A stretch of 64,000 bases of DNA, from contig JAQTLR010000002.1 in the NCBI GenBank assembly GCA_028714815.1, forward strand, positions 1 through 64,000. The letters run 5' to 3'. Below are positions 49,212-58,728 of the stretch, piece after piece. Under the pieces are notes generated by a model. The model searched no databases and had not been told where the DNA came from. It saw nothing but the letters and a program-made list of their open reading frames with translations. Position 1 is the first letter of the stretch. Each line of letters begins with the position of its first letter. The translations under genes and the position numbers were made by a program. Source of the DNA: Candidatus Altimarinota bacterium. GTDB lineage: Bacteria > Patescibacteriota > Gracilibacteria > BD1-5 > UBA2023.

Positions 49212-50666
49212 TTAAACTTTCTCCACGTGGCTTCCAGTCTTATCATCCACAATCTTATACCCCATCGACCCTATCTGATCTCGTAAACTATCCGCCAGCG
49301 GATAGTTTTTTTGTTCCTTGGCGGCATTTCGCTGCATAAGAAGAAGTTCTATCTCCTCAGGGATATCCGTGGATTCCAGAAGCGAAAAATCGAAAAGCCC
49401 GAGTACCTCGTCGAACGAGTGAAGCAGATCCAGGATAGCATTCTTCTCTTCCAGAGAAAAGGCATTGGTGTCGATTCCGCTATTGATGAAGGAGAAGCAA
49501 TCGAAGACGATCGCGAGGGCTTCCGGGGTGCCGATATCGTCCTCGAGACACTCGATATAGGCTTGGACATACTGTTGCATCATCTCCCGGAAATCCCGGA
49601 ATACTTTCCCGGAAGGAGGATTATAGTGCTTGAGGCGCTTCAGAACCTCATCAAACCCCTTGACGGTTTGGATAGCGGTCGTGAGACGGTCGAAGGTGAA
49701 ATTGAAATTCTCACGATAGCGAGTCTGGAGGTTCATGAGACGGAATCCCCGATAGACCATCTCCGGTTTCTCGCTCGGAACTTTTGTAACTATGTCCGCG
49801 AGGGTATAGAAAGTACCGTCTTTTTTCGACATCTTTTTATTGTCTATCATAAGATGTCCCGAGTGCATCCAATATCGAGAAAATTTCTTTCCACTGTAGG
49901 CTTCGCTCTGCGCGATCTCGTTCTCGTGGTGCGGGAATATATTGTCGATCCCTCCCATATGGATATCGATCTCCGGACCGAAGTGTTTCAGATTGCAAGC
50001 GGAGCACTCAATATGCCAACCTGGTCTTCCAGGAACTTCTACCTCCTTTCCGTCCACGTTGAATTTCACGATCCACTTATTCGGCCCGTCTTTTTCCACA
50101 TCATAGGCTTTCCAGAGCGCAAAATCCGCCACGCTCTCCTTCTCGTATTCGTCGTTATTGATGCGCACGCTTGATTTCATCCCCTTTATATCGAGATGGG
50201 CCAGCTGTCCGTATTTCGGGAATTTTTTGATGGAATAGTAGATACTCCCATCCTCCGCGAGATAGGCATAGCCTTTATCCAAGAGTTTCTGGATGATCTC
50301 GACCATGGTATCGATCGCGGTTGAGATCGGCACGATAGTATCGGCCGGGATGATTCCGAGTTTTTTTATGTCTTCGAGAAACAGTCCGGTATATTTCTCG
50401 GTGAAACTCTGGAGGTCCATCCCAGCCTTCTGCGAATCCCGGATCGTCTTGTCATCGATATCGGTCACATTCATGACCGTCTGGACCTTGTACCCGAGAT
50501 ACCGAAGCGTCCGGACGACTGAGTCGGAAAAAAGATACGCACGGAGATTTCCGATATGCGCATAGTTATACGGAGTCGGTCCGCAGTAGTAGACCTTTAC
50601 GAGTTCCTGACGGATGGGTTTGAATCGTTCTTTTGTTTGGCTAAAGGTATTCTGAAGTTGGAGCAT
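49212..50666 (-). CDS. cysS: Cysteinyl-tRNA synthetase
   Basis: 484 residues with no TGA. Class I synthetase with [15 protein letters not shown] (zinc Cys and the HIGH-type motif HIGN), the zinc-binding [13 protein letters not shown] and [12 protein letters not shown], and the KMSKS-type loop KKMSKKDG. The anticodon-binding helical C-terminus ends [19 protein letters not shown]. It charges tRNA-Cys in the cytosol. The length fits bacterial CysS. It lies 10 bases downstream of the unknown gene at 50677. Confidence 0.97.
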   Translation of the reverse strand: MLQLQNTFSQTKERFKPIRQELVKVYYCGPTPYNYAHIGNLRAYLFSDSVVRTLRYLGYKVQTVMNVTDIDDKTIRDSQKAGMDLQSFTEKYTGLFLEDIKKLGIIPADTIVPISTAIDTMVEIIQKLLDKGYAYLAEDGSIYYSIKKFPKYGQLAHLDIKGMKSSVRINNDEYEKESVADFALWKAYDVEKDGPNKWIVKFNVDGKEVEVPGRPGWHIECSACNLKHFGPEIDIHMGGIDNIFPHHENEIAQSEAYSGKKFSRYWMHSGHLMIDNKKMSKKDGTFYTLADIVTKVPSEKPEMVYRGFRLMNLQTRYRENFNFTFDRLTTAIQTVKGFDEVLKRLKHYNPPSGKVFRDFREMMQQYVQAYIECLEDDIGTPEALAIVFDCFSFINSGIDTNAFSLEEKNAILDLLHSFDEVLGLFDFSLLESTDIPEEIELLLMQRNAAKEQKNYPLADSLRDQIGSMGYKIVDDKTGSHVEKV

Positions 50667-50676
50667 GAAATATGTA

Positions 50677-51072
50677 TTAAATCCCTAAACTTTTCTTCAT
50701 CTCGTCGATTTTCGCCTGATCCTCATTCTGTTTCAGTTTCTGTGCCCGTTCCTGGATATAAATCTCCCCGAGTTGATTCCACCCCTCGCGTGCCTTTACA
50801 ACAAGCTCCTTGATGGTATCCCCTTCTTTCGGGAGGAGCTTCTTGAATTCTTCGCGTTCATCGACGAACACCTTGGTGAGTTCATCGATCTGGAATTGCG
50901 AAAGGGTTGGAATAGCATCGATAACGCGCTTCTTCTCGGTCACAGAAAGAGAGAGTGAGTGTTCGAGAAGATCAAGAAATACGCCCTCCTCGAACTCTGA
51001 GAGCGGATGGATCGATACAAGTTCCGCGAAGAGAGCGGCTATTTGTGTGGTAACTGCAGTAGAATCAGACAT
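50677..51072 (-). CDS. Small conserved helical protein
   Basis: 131 residues with no TGA, start at the ATG 51070-51072 (MSDSTAV). All-helical and acidic: FAELVSIHPLSEFEEGVFLDLL, VTEKKRVIDAIPTLSQFQID, then a long charged coil (LVVKAREGWNQLGEIYIQERAQKLKQNEDQAKIDEMKK). No family is recognised. It lies between the YebC-type gene (67 bases upstream) and cysS (10 bases downstream) and is probably co-transcribed with both. Confidence 0.75.
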   Translation of the reverse strand: MSDSTAVTTQIAALFAELVSIHPLSEFEEGVFLDLLEHSLSLSVTEKKRVIDAIPTLSQFQIDELTKVFVDEREEFKKLLPKEGDTIKELVVKAREGWNQLGEIYIQERAQKLKQNEDQAKIDEMKKSLGI

Positions 51073-51139
51073 GATAAAAATGTAAAAAAATAGTATGGAA
51101 GCAAGTGTATGAATTTTAATGCCTTTGTCAAAACCCTTT

Positions 51140-51919
51140 TTATGTGCGGAATCGGGTTTTTGCCATCGCCTCCTCCGCCTGTTGCCAGAGCTCGGGTGAG
51201 ACCTCGGCGTTGTGCCAGACCTGCTCGACATCGTCATCCTCCTCGAAATCAGCAAGGAGAGCATAGAGCTTGAGGATCTTTTCCGGATCGTCCAAAGCCA
51301 CGATATTGGTCGCAGAATATTCGAGCCCGTAACTGTCGAGCGTAAGCCCTTGCCCCTTCAAGAATTTCACCACTCCCATAAGATCCGTCCGTTCTGAGGA
51401 AATGCGGACTTTTGAATTATCCTCGAGGAATTCATAGTCGCTCGCTCCGGATTCGATGATCCACTCTTCCCACTGCTCAATAGAATGAGTACCGACCGAC
51501 GCTTCCACATATCCTTGATATTTGAAAGCGAAAGACGAAACGGAACCTGTTTCTCCGAGATTCCCACCGTATTTAGAGAAGGTATGCCGCATATTCTTCG
51601 CGGTCCGGTTCTTGTTGTCGGTCAAGGCTCGTACGACCACCGCGACCCCACCTGGGGAATATCCTTCATAGATGATTTCGGTAATTTCCGTACCATCCTT
51701 ATCCGCTCCGGTCCCCTTCTTGATCGCACGTTCGATATTATCGGCAGGGACATTCGCCTTGCGGGCTTTCTCGAGAGCATCGTACAATGCCGGATTCATC
51801 GCCGGATCGCCTCCGGATTTGGCAGCCATAGAGATAAGTTTTGCATGGATGGCAAATACCTTTCCTCGGGCATTATCGCTCAGAGTTTTCTTAGGTCCGA
51901 CTACTGGTCATCGTCACAT
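51140..51919 (-). CDS. YebC/PmpR-type DNA-binding regulator
   Basis: 259 residues from ATG at 51917-51919; codons 2 and 4 are TGA (MGRGPVVGPKKTLSDNARG). In the standard code the N-terminal 30 residues would be lost. The rest follows YebC: RGKVFAIHAKLISMAAKSGGDPAMNPAL, KANVPADNIERAIKKGTG, EIIYEGYSPGGVAVVVRALTDNKNRTA and the C-terminal VEQVWHNAEV. YebC proteins act as transcription regulators, and some members relieve ribosome stalling. It is divergent from the small gene at 51997. Confidence 0.92.
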
Positions 51920-51969
51920 AATGGAAAATAGCATAAAAAATAAAATCCGTATCCCGTTCCACACTATAA

Positions 51970-51989
51970 GCACCGAATCACTTCGGTGC
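51970..51989 (+). promoter_or_regulatory. Hairpin just upstream of a start codon
   Basis: Stem GCACCGAA (51970-51977), loop TCAC, stem TTCGGTGC (51982-51989), then CTATTTT and the ATG at 51997. Its place suggests attenuation or translational control of the next gene, or a terminator of an unseen transcript. Confidence 0.45.
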
Positions 51990-51996
51990 CTATTTT

Positions 51997-52245
51997 ATGT
52001 CCTCCACAGTATATGAAGACAAGAGAAAAAATCAAATCTACTCAAGGAGAATATTATTCCTTGCGCCCCTCCAGCATAGATTTACCAATGAGACCGTAAT
52101 TCCCACTGAAAAATGGGCAAGTGTGTGTGATCTAGAATCTATCTCTGGAGTCCAAACGCACATGATATACCATCCTGATGATGCAGAGACGATCCACCTA
52201 AAGAAGATACGGATTACATTTCATCCGGTTCAGGCTTCTCTTTAG
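51997..52245 (+). CDS. Small hypothetical protein
   Basis: 82 residues ending at TAG with no TGA. The composition is protein-like (MSSTVYEDKRKNQIYS..., EKWASVCDLESISG, DDAETIHLKKIRITFHPV). No signal peptide, TM or known motif. Its end overlaps the end of the minus-strand frame at 52214 by about 30 bases. A hairpin precedes it by seven bases. Confidence 0.5.
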   Translation: MSSTVYEDKRKNQIYSRRILFLAPLQHRFTNETVIPTEKWASVCDLESISGVQTHMIYHPDDAETIHLKKIRITFHPVQASL

Positions 52246-52590
52246 GATTTTTCTGAGTGCCTCCCATTCACTTTTTAGTTTTGGGCTCTTCTCCTTCAGG
52301 AGTATCATCCGCCCATTCTCCCGCATTTATGAGGAGATATAATGGCACTCGGGGCATGATCTGTGTCATAGATGGGAAAGTAAGGAAATAAAAGATGTCC
52401 TGCATTTCCAGACGGATACCGTCCGGGGTGAGAAGATAAAGATATGAGGCGGGGCAGAATCCTCCACCTGCCACCTGGAACCAGTATCATGTTTTTTCAG
52501 GAAATTACAATTTTCCGGATACCCGATAGATGTACCGTCTTTCCTTTTTCTCTCTAACAAAAGGAAGAGAGATATGGAAAAAATGACCAC
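52214..52590 (-). pseudogene. Small membrane protein with a frameshift
   Basis: Two overlapping frames look like one protein. The first (from GTG at 52588) gives a TM segment VVIFSISLFLLLERKRKDG and SIGYPENCNF; the second continues with PEKTGYWFQVAGGGFCPASYLYLL, then TPDGIRLEMQDIFYFLTFPSM and an acidic end EGEEPKTKKG, stopping at TAA 52214. They join if one base is added in the TTT run near 52504. TGA-glycine at 52487 and 52268 supports the second frame. It may be a broken gene or an assembly error. It follows the TrmB-type gene by 23 bases. Confidence 0.45.
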
Positions 52591-52613
52591 AATGCCTGTC
52601 GCTTTCCAGGTAT

Positions 52614-53381
52614 TTAATTCCCCTCTTTTTTTCCCCGCATCCAGAGCTCCATGAATATCTGCCGGAAGGCATTCGCGATTTCCTGATGCTTGATGATGAG
52701 GCCGATTGGCGAAATGTGTTCCAGCGATAAGATAGCGATAGTATCTTCCGTAATCTGGATATCCACCTTCAGCTCATCAATATATTGGAAATATTGATCC
52801 TGTTTCCTTCCATCCGTGTAGAGTTCTTTATACTTCGGAGCACGTATTATCATTGTAGATTTATACTTTTTCATGGATTTCGCCCGAAACTTTTTTACGA
52901 TATCCGGTTCTTGCCGGAAAATATAATCCCCTGCCCCGAAAGCGCAGAGTGTGGTCGGAGGGGTATTCGGAGAGGGGGATTTCAACAGATCATCGAGCAT
53001 CCTCTCCGCTCCGTCGATTCATTCATAGAAAGTGACTTTCGGAAGTTTTGCATTGGGATCATATACCTGTTGCAATTCCTTTACAATGGTCATAAGCTGT
53101 TCCTTTCTCCGGATAAACCGTTCTTCTTCGGCATTATATAGAGCGAAAAGTTTGGTCGGATTTTCTGCCATGAAAAGTTTCGTATTGGCCTTCTTGGTTT
53201 CGATCATAAGCCCTTTGTGGACAAGCGATTCGCAGGTGTAACGCGCGGTGGATCTCGGTATGCTTATACGGTTCCCGAGGATGGATGCAGGGAATGTACC
53301 GAGCCCGAGAGAAATCCTATATGCCTCGGCTTCCAGTTCCGAGAGTCCGAATTCTTTAAGGAATGCAGAAATGTTTTTCAT
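52614..53381 (-). CDS. TrmB family transcriptional regulator
   Basis: 255 residues with TGA-glycine at 53019-53021 (VTFYEGIDG junction). The N-terminal TrmB winged helix (LKEFGLSELEAEAYRISLGLGTFPASILGNRISIPRSTARYTCESLVHKGLM) is followed by the usual linker helix (PTKLFALYNAEEERFIRRKEQL) and an effector-type domain (KVTFYEGIDGAERMLDDLL...). TrmB proteins bind sugars or other ligands and repress or activate nearby genes. It is adjacent to the small frameshifted gene. An imperfect inverted sequence GGAAA-N16-TTTCC-like lies just upstream of the start (53391-53416) and could be its operator. Confidence 0.88.
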
Positions 53382-53714
53382 GGATACCGGAAATTATGAT
53401 ATATATGATTTTCCAACCTGCCATTATAGCCGAAAAAACATAAATACCAATACATTTGTGCGGAAATATTTGGATGAGGAACAAAAACGCTCCGGACAAG
53501 CACAAGATAACGACAACTCTTGTCGCCATTATTTTTTTATCATGTATCCTTTTGTTATCGATAACTACACATATATGGGATATCCGATTTTTTCTGAAAG
53601 AATTGTTATTATGACAATAAATACGATACTTAGCCCTACGATTTATCCGTGAAATATGCTACCTAATTATTCTTTTTAATTATTCAGATGTATTTCTCTT
53701 AATTATTCAGACTT
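53382..53714. other. AT-rich intergenic region
   Basis: 333 bases between the TrmB-type gene and a small plus-strand ORF. It holds a perfect 12-base palindrome GTTATCGATAAC near 53552 and three copies of TAATTATTC (53664-53708). A 45-codon frame starting with ATG near 53541 exists but has no convincing features. Confidence 0.4.
53664..53708 (+). repeat. Three copies of TAATTATTC
   Basis: Copies at 53664-53672, 53677-53685 and 53700-53708, the last two extended to TTAATTATTCAGA. They end seven bases before the ATG at 53715 and may be protein-binding sites. Confidence 0.45.
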
Positions 53715-53852
53715 ATGCACGATCAGTATCATTCATCACCAGCTCATGATACCCCCACAGGGATATTCCAAACACGGGAAGAAATATTCATAGACAAGCA
53801 CGCGGAAATACAGGTACGATTCACTCTCCTTAAAAAAGGGATGTTGCTATAG
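53715..53852 (+). CDS. Small ORF of 45 residues
   Basis: MHDQYHSSPAHDTPTG followed by IFQTREEIFIDKHAEIQVRF, ending at TAG, with no TGA. The composition is plausible for a small regulatory or signalling protein, but I recognise nothing. It is followed by a terminator 8 bases after its stop and preceded by three direct repeats, which supports its being an expressed unit. Confidence 0.4.
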   Translation: MHDQYHSSPAHDTPTGIFQTREEIFIDKHAEIQVRFTLLKKGMLL

Positions 53853-53860
53853 AAATGAAA

Positions 53861-53885
53861 ACCCCGCACTTCCGTGCGGGGTTTA
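53861..53885. terminator. Bidirectional terminator
   Basis: Stem ACCCCGCAC (53861-53869), loop TTCC, stem GTGCGGGGT (53874-53882). The T run is better on the minus side, so it ends the metallo-beta-lactamase-fold gene; the plus side ends the small ORF. Confidence 0.8.
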
Positions 53886-53943
53886 AGGTGGTTTCTCCGA
53901 TGTTGCTCCACCGTCTTCACGTTACAGGGGTATAAGAAAACGA

Positions 53944-54900
53944 TCAGATTTCGATCGTCATAAGATCTTTGCAGGAAAAATACTCGATGTCCGGCTCTGT
54001 ACTCGCGGATTTGGCTTCTTTGACGATTTTGAGGATCGACTCGTCGGTTGCGTCCGGGTCGTGATGTGTGATACCAACCCGCTTAACCCCAGCACGACAA
54101 GCCAGTCTTGCTAAATAATCACCCGTTCCATGACCGAAGCCAGCGGTAAGGGTGTCATAAGTATTCCGATCATACTGACCATCTGCGATAAGCAGATCGG
54201 CACCCGAAATATGACGGATGAGCCCTGTGGGGTGCCCATCCATGTTTTCATGATCCGTAAGGAACACGAAGACTTTTCCGGTCGGACGCTCTTCAAAACG
54301 GTATGAAATCGTGAGCTCGGGGTGGTTGCAACGATACATCCGAACCACGAGACACTCCTCCAACGAATATTTTCCTTTGCCGATCGGAAAGTGTTTGCGT
54401 TCCGCTTCTAGGCGTTCGAATTCATCAACTGCCATGATCTTACGCCCTCCTTGCGGATGGAACAAGATTACATGAGCCGCAGGATGCTCAAAGCCTTTAA
54501 AGAAAAAACGTGATTCCACTTCGGCGAAATGCACCGGAAAACGGGCAGGCGCCATCAGATTCTCAAATTCCTCTTTGGGACCTCTGCCATTTTCAGATGG
54601 CCCAATGAGTTCTTTCCTTACTCCTTTCATATAAGTTTGCGGAGCGAACGGAAGCCCAAGCATATGATCCGCATGAAAATGGGTAATGAGCACATTTATG
54701 GTATCAATGCCTTCCTTAAGTAGATCTTTGCAAAGAAGACGGAAACCTGTGCCCATATCGATAGCAAGTGCTGATTCTTTCGGAATGCATTCCGAAAGAA
54801 TACGCAGGCTCGTGGTGTTTCCGCCATGGATCGAACGTTCCGGAGTACAGACTGGACATGAGCCGGCCGTACCATAGGTTACAACAGATATGCTTTTCAT
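53944..54900 (-). CDS. Metallo-beta-lactamase-fold hydrolase, ends at TGA
   Basis: 318 residues. MBL-fold motif THFHADHMLGLPF supplies the H-x-H-x-D-H metal ligands; FLTDHEN and ITHHDPDATDES supply later ligands. It may act on a phosphodiester or small-molecule ester; the substrate is unknown. AAGGA lies seven bases before the ATG. There is no internal TGA, and the natural end is TGA at 53944-53946, about 60 bases before the terminator. If TGA is read as glycine, translation continues 38 codons through the terminator hairpin to TAA at 53830. Glycine is written mostly GGC/GGT and arginine CGT, unlike neighbours that favour GGA. I infer recent acquisition from a standard-code organism. Confidence 0.85.
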   Translation of the reverse strand: MKSISVVTYGTAGSCPVCTPERSIHGGNTTSLRILSECIPKESALAIDMGTGFRLLCKDLLKEGIDTINVLITHFHADHMLGLPFAPQTYMKGVRKELIGPSENGRGPKEEFENLMAPARFPVHFAEVESRFFFKGFEHPAAHVILFHPQGGRKIMAVDEFERLEAERKHFPIGKGKYSLEECLVVRMYRCNHPELTISYRFEERPTGKVFVFLTDHENMDGHPTGLIRHISGADLLIADGQYDRNTYDTLTAGFGHGTGDYLARLACRAGVKRVGITHHDPDATDESILKIVKEAKSASTEPDIEYFSCKDLMTIEI

Positions 54901-54985
54901 GATTTATTCCTTTTCCGATTTACGGACGGGGAGTGGCTTTCGGAGAACCGATGTATTTATAGGGATTTATAGGCTACTGTCAAAT

Positions 54986-56986
54986 TTAAGTCTGTTTCCT
55001 CCCCATCCATTCCTCGATATCCTCCCGGATCTCGCTCACGAGCTCCAAATCCTTCAGATCGGCGATTTTGAACTCGGGAACTCCGCTCTGACGGACTCCG
55101 TAGACTTCTCCGGGACCCCGGAGCTCCAGGTCGATCTCCGAGAGTTCGAATCCGTCATTGGTGCGTTCCATCGCCTTCAATCGTTCTCCGGTATAGTTTT
55201 TCGTCGTGAAGAGATAGCAATAGGATTGGTCCTTTCCGCGACCGACACGCCCACGGAATTGATGAAGTTGGGAGAGCCCGAACCGCTCCGCGGCTTCGAT
55301 GCAGATCACCGAAGCATTCGGATTATCCACCCCGACTTCCACGACCGAAGTGGAGGAAAGGATATCGATCTTCCGCTCGTAGAAAGCCTGCATGATCGCA
55401 TCTTTCTCTTTCGCTTTCATCTTCCCATGGATGAGTCCCACCCGGAAATCCGGGAATACGCTCTGGAGAATTTCTTGCATATTGACCGCACTGGCGATAT
55501 CGAGGGTCTCGGATTCCTCGACCAGGGGCGATATCCAATACACCTGCCGCCCGGCTTGCACTTCCGATGCGATGAAATTATACGCCTCATTCCGCTCCGA
55601 TTCCGCAAGCACCTTCGTATGGATCGGCTTGCGTCCGACCGGATATTCGGAAAGCACCGAGATATCCTGGTCTCCATATATCGTCAAAGAAAGGGTTCTC
55701 GGTATTGGCGTCGCCGTCATATTCAGAACATGCGGAAGTCATCATGTTTTATGGGAACTATATTGCTCCAACGCCCGTCGCTGTTCCACCCCGAACCGGT
55801 GCTGTTCATCCACGATGGTGAATCCGAGGTTCTCGAAATGCACCGTGTCCTCTATAAGGGCGTGGGTTCCGATCACCACCGAAAGATCCCCGTTTTTAAG
55901 CCGTGCTTTCACATCGGTTTTCTGTTTCGGAGTGAGCCCTCCGACGAGAAAATCGGAAGTGATCCCGAATCCTGCGAGGAGTTCCATAGAGCTCGCGAAA
56001 TGCTGCCGAGCGAGAATCTCCGTCGGAGCGAGGATAGCGACTTGCACGGGAATTTTTCCCTGCATCTTCCGGCTCTCCAGTATGGCATGGATCGCTGCGA
56101 TCATCACCACGATCGTCTTTCCGGTTCCGACGTCTCATTGGAGCAGGCGTTGCATCGCATGGGTTTTCTCCATGTCTTTCAGGATCTGGAAAAGCACGAC
56201 CCTTTGCCCGTTCGTGAGCGGAAATGGAAGCTTGGAAATGATATCCTTCACGGTTTCCGGATTCATAGGAATGGCATTCGCCCGACCTTCGCTCAACTCT
56301 TCTCCGCTCTTCTTCCGTATGATCCCCTCGTACTGGAGGGAAAAAAGCTCCTCGTACGCGAGTTCGGTCCGGGCTCGCTCGAAATCCGCCTTCGAGGTAG
56401 GAAAGTGGATGGCTGTCAGATTCACCGACTTCATGCGGAATCCTTTCTGTTTCCGGATGTCTTCGGGGAGCACTTCCGGAATGGTTCGGATGTATTCCCG
56501 GACCGAGGCCATCTTCCCTTCGAACCAGGCCGATGGGATATAATTGCACTCCGGGTATACAGGCACGATCGAAGATCCCTCATCCTTCGCGAATTCTATA
56601 TCGGGACTCGGGAAGGAGAGTTTCCCATACTCGTATTTCGGCTTCCCGTAGATCTTCACACTGTCGCCCGCATGGAACTTCTGCAGCATGAATTTCCGAT
56701 TGAACCATACCGCCTCTGAGAGAAATCCACTCTTATCCGCAATAATCGCCTTACTGAGCTCCTTATTGTTCCGTGTCCGTTCCGTGGTAAGGGATTCGAT
56801 CTTCACCCGCAGCGTATTCGGTTCTCGGATATTGACATAACTGAAAAGCTCCAGTACATCCGACTTGTCCTTGTACGTCCGCGGATAGTGAGAGATCAGG
56901 TCCTCCACCGTCTCGATCCCGCCCTTCTGGAGGCGCTTGATGTACGAGTCAGTGGTGTGGAGGAGGGTTTTTGTAAGGAGGGTCAT
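54986..56986 (-). CDS. recG: ATP-dependent DNA helicase RecG
   Basis: 666 residues with TGA-glycine at 56135-56137 and two in a row at 55742-55744 and 55739-55741. Wedge/OB domain (about 1-165), then the helicase: Walker A LLQGDVGTGKT (first glycine is TGA), APTEILARQH, the DEQH box in TIVDEQHRFG, MTATPIPRTL, and motif VI in QFRGRVGRGKDQSYCYL. It regresses stalled forks and branch-migrates Holliday junctions. The standard code would split it into three pieces with the Walker A cut. Divergent from the flippase gene. Confidence 0.96.
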
Positions 56987-57120
56987 AAAAATGATTATGA
57001 AGAATTAAGAGAATAATATGGAAAATGGAGAAGAAAACAAAAAAATATTCCTCGTATCTTGCTTTTTCTCTTTTTTCCCTATACTCAGGCTATCTCCCTA
57101 GCACCAATCTCTATTGATAA

Positions 57121-58632
57121 ATGGCCACCAAAAAAGTCTATTCCAATACGCTCGCGCAAGTCGCCGGAAAGGTGGCGACCGCGCTCATCTCGATATTTTT
57201 GATCAAGATCCTCACCAACTACCTCGATGTCGCGGGGTACGGGCTCTATTCCAAGGTCTACAACTACCTCTCCATCTTCTCGGTCATCGCCGATCTCGGG
57301 CTCTACACCATCACGGTCCGGGAGATATCGGAACATAAGGACGATCATCAGAAAGTCCAGAGCATCGTCGGGAATATCCTGACACTCCGGACGGGTTTCG
57401 GAGCGGTTATCATCCTGCTTTCGCTCGCCATCGGGTTCTTTTTGCCGGGGTACAACTCGCCCATGGCGATGGCAGGAATCCTCATCACCGGGGTATTCAC
57501 CCTCTTCGGACTCATGAATAGTTCGGTCATGTCCCTGCTCCAAGCACACTTAAAGACTGAGTTCTCTTTCGTGTCCATCACGGTCGGAAAGGTGGTGAAT
57601 TTCCTCGCAGTACTCCTGATCGTCTTCGTCCTGCTCCCGAAGGGGCTCATGTCCAATGATCCGACGATGCAGTTCTGGGGTTTTGTCGCAGTACTCCTCG
57701 CTGGACTCCTCGGGAATATCGTCATGACGGGACTCCTCTATTTCTATGCCCGCAAGATCGAACCGATCCGGTTCCGCTTCGACCCGGTGTACATGAAGCA
57801 CATCCTCCGCATTTCCCTGCCCTACGGAGTCGCTCTGTTCCTCAATGTCATCTATTTCAAGGTCGATATCATCCTCCTTTCGGTTCTGGAACCTCGCACC
57901 ATAGCCGACACTTCCATCGCCCTCTACTCGGTTCCTATGAAGATCGTCGAAGTGGGGATGATGTTCGGAACCCTGTTCCTGAACTCGATGCTTCCGCTCT
58001 TTACGGAAGCGATCAAGAAGATGGACAAAGAAGCACTCTTCGGCTACGTCGCAAAATCCTACAGAGTCCTCCTCATCTTCGGAGTCGGGATTGCCTCGTT
58101 TCTCTTCATGAACGACGCGAATATCATCAGTTTCATCGCGACCCGTGAATACATCGAGCACACGAAGTATCTCTACACTTCGCTCGATGCCATGCAGATC
58201 GTCGTATTCATCTTCCTTTTCTATTTCCTCTCTTCCCTCTTCACCTATCTCCTCATCGCCCACGATGAGCAACAGAAACTCCTCCGTATCAATCTCATCA
58301 TCACCGTCGCGAATCTCGTCGGGAATCTCGCGCTCATCCCCTTCTATTCCTTCGTCGGATCTGCTTGGGTCACGCTCGTGTGTCAGATCCTCCTGCTCAT
58401 CCAAACCTATCGCGCGACGCGCCACCTGGTGCATTTCAACTTCTTGCCGAGTTTTACCATCTCTACGCTCTTTTTCGCCGTTCTTGCGAGCGGAATAAAT
58501 TGGTACCTGCTAGAAAATCTTCATACCGGAACTTTCGTTTCGCTCATGATCTGTACTCTAGTGTTTTCTCTCGTTTATCTCGGAGGGATCGGAGGGGTAT
58601 GGATTTCGAGCAAAAAGAAACTCCCGGGATAA
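57121..58632 (+). CDS. Wzx-type oligosaccharide flippase (MATE/MOP superfamily)
   Basis: 503 residues with no TGA and about 14 TM segments. The N-terminus KKVYSNTLAQVAGKVATALISI and the following NYLDVAGYGLYSKVYNYLSIFSVIADLG are typical of polysaccharide biosynthesis (RfbX/Wzx) exporters, which flip lipid-linked glycans to the outer face. It fits the sugar-phosphate transferase at 44593. Gene GC content is higher than that of the flanks. Upstream TTGCTT and TATACT (57080-57085) may form a promoter with a short 15-base spacer. Confidence 0.9.
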   Translation: MATKKVYSNTLAQVAGKVATALISIFLIKILTNYLDVAGYGLYSKVYNYLSIFSVIADLGLYTITVREISEHKDDHQKVQSIVGNILTLRTGFGAVIILLSLAIGFFLPGYNSPMAMAGILITGVFTLFGLMNSSVMSLLQAHLKTEFSFVSITVGKVVNFLAVLLIVFVLLPKGLMSNDPTMQFWGFVAVLLAGLLGNIVMTGLLYFYARKIEPIRFRFDPVYMKHILRISLPYGVALFLNVIYFKVDIILLSVLEPRTIADTSIALYSVPMKIVEVGMMFGTLFLNSMLPLFTEAIKKMDKEALFGYVAKSYRVLLIFGVGIASFLFMNDANIISFIATREYIEHTKYLYTSLDAMQIVVFIFLFYFLSSLFTYLLIAHDEQQKLLRINLIITVANLVGNLALIPFYSFVGSAWVTLVCQILLLIQTYRATRHLVHFNFLPSFTISTLFFAVLASGINWYLLENLHTGTFVSLMICTLVFSLVYLGGIGGVWISSKKKLPG

Positions 58633-58668
58633 ACCGGAAAATCCGTCAAATTTTTCCGAACAAAAACC

Positions 58669-58696
58669 TTGCTTTTCCCATGAGAAAACCTATACT
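58669..58696 (+). promoter_or_regulatory. Promoter of the second PH-domain gene
   Basis: TTGCTT at 58669-58674, 16-base spacer, TATACT at 58691-58696, 32 bases before the ATG at 58729. Confidence 0.55.
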
Positions 58697-58728
58697 TCTC
58701 TCGCATAATATCATTTTCCCTCTCATCC

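Noticed and set aside
53546-53563. Perfect palindrome GTTATCGATAAC as a defined operator
   Set aside because: A 12-base palindrome can occur by chance in AT-rich DNA, and no regulator or target is tied to it.
54890-56719. A 609-codon open frame antisense to recG
   Set aside because: recG is certain on the other strand; the long shadow results from its codon usage and the rarity of TAA/TAG antisense.
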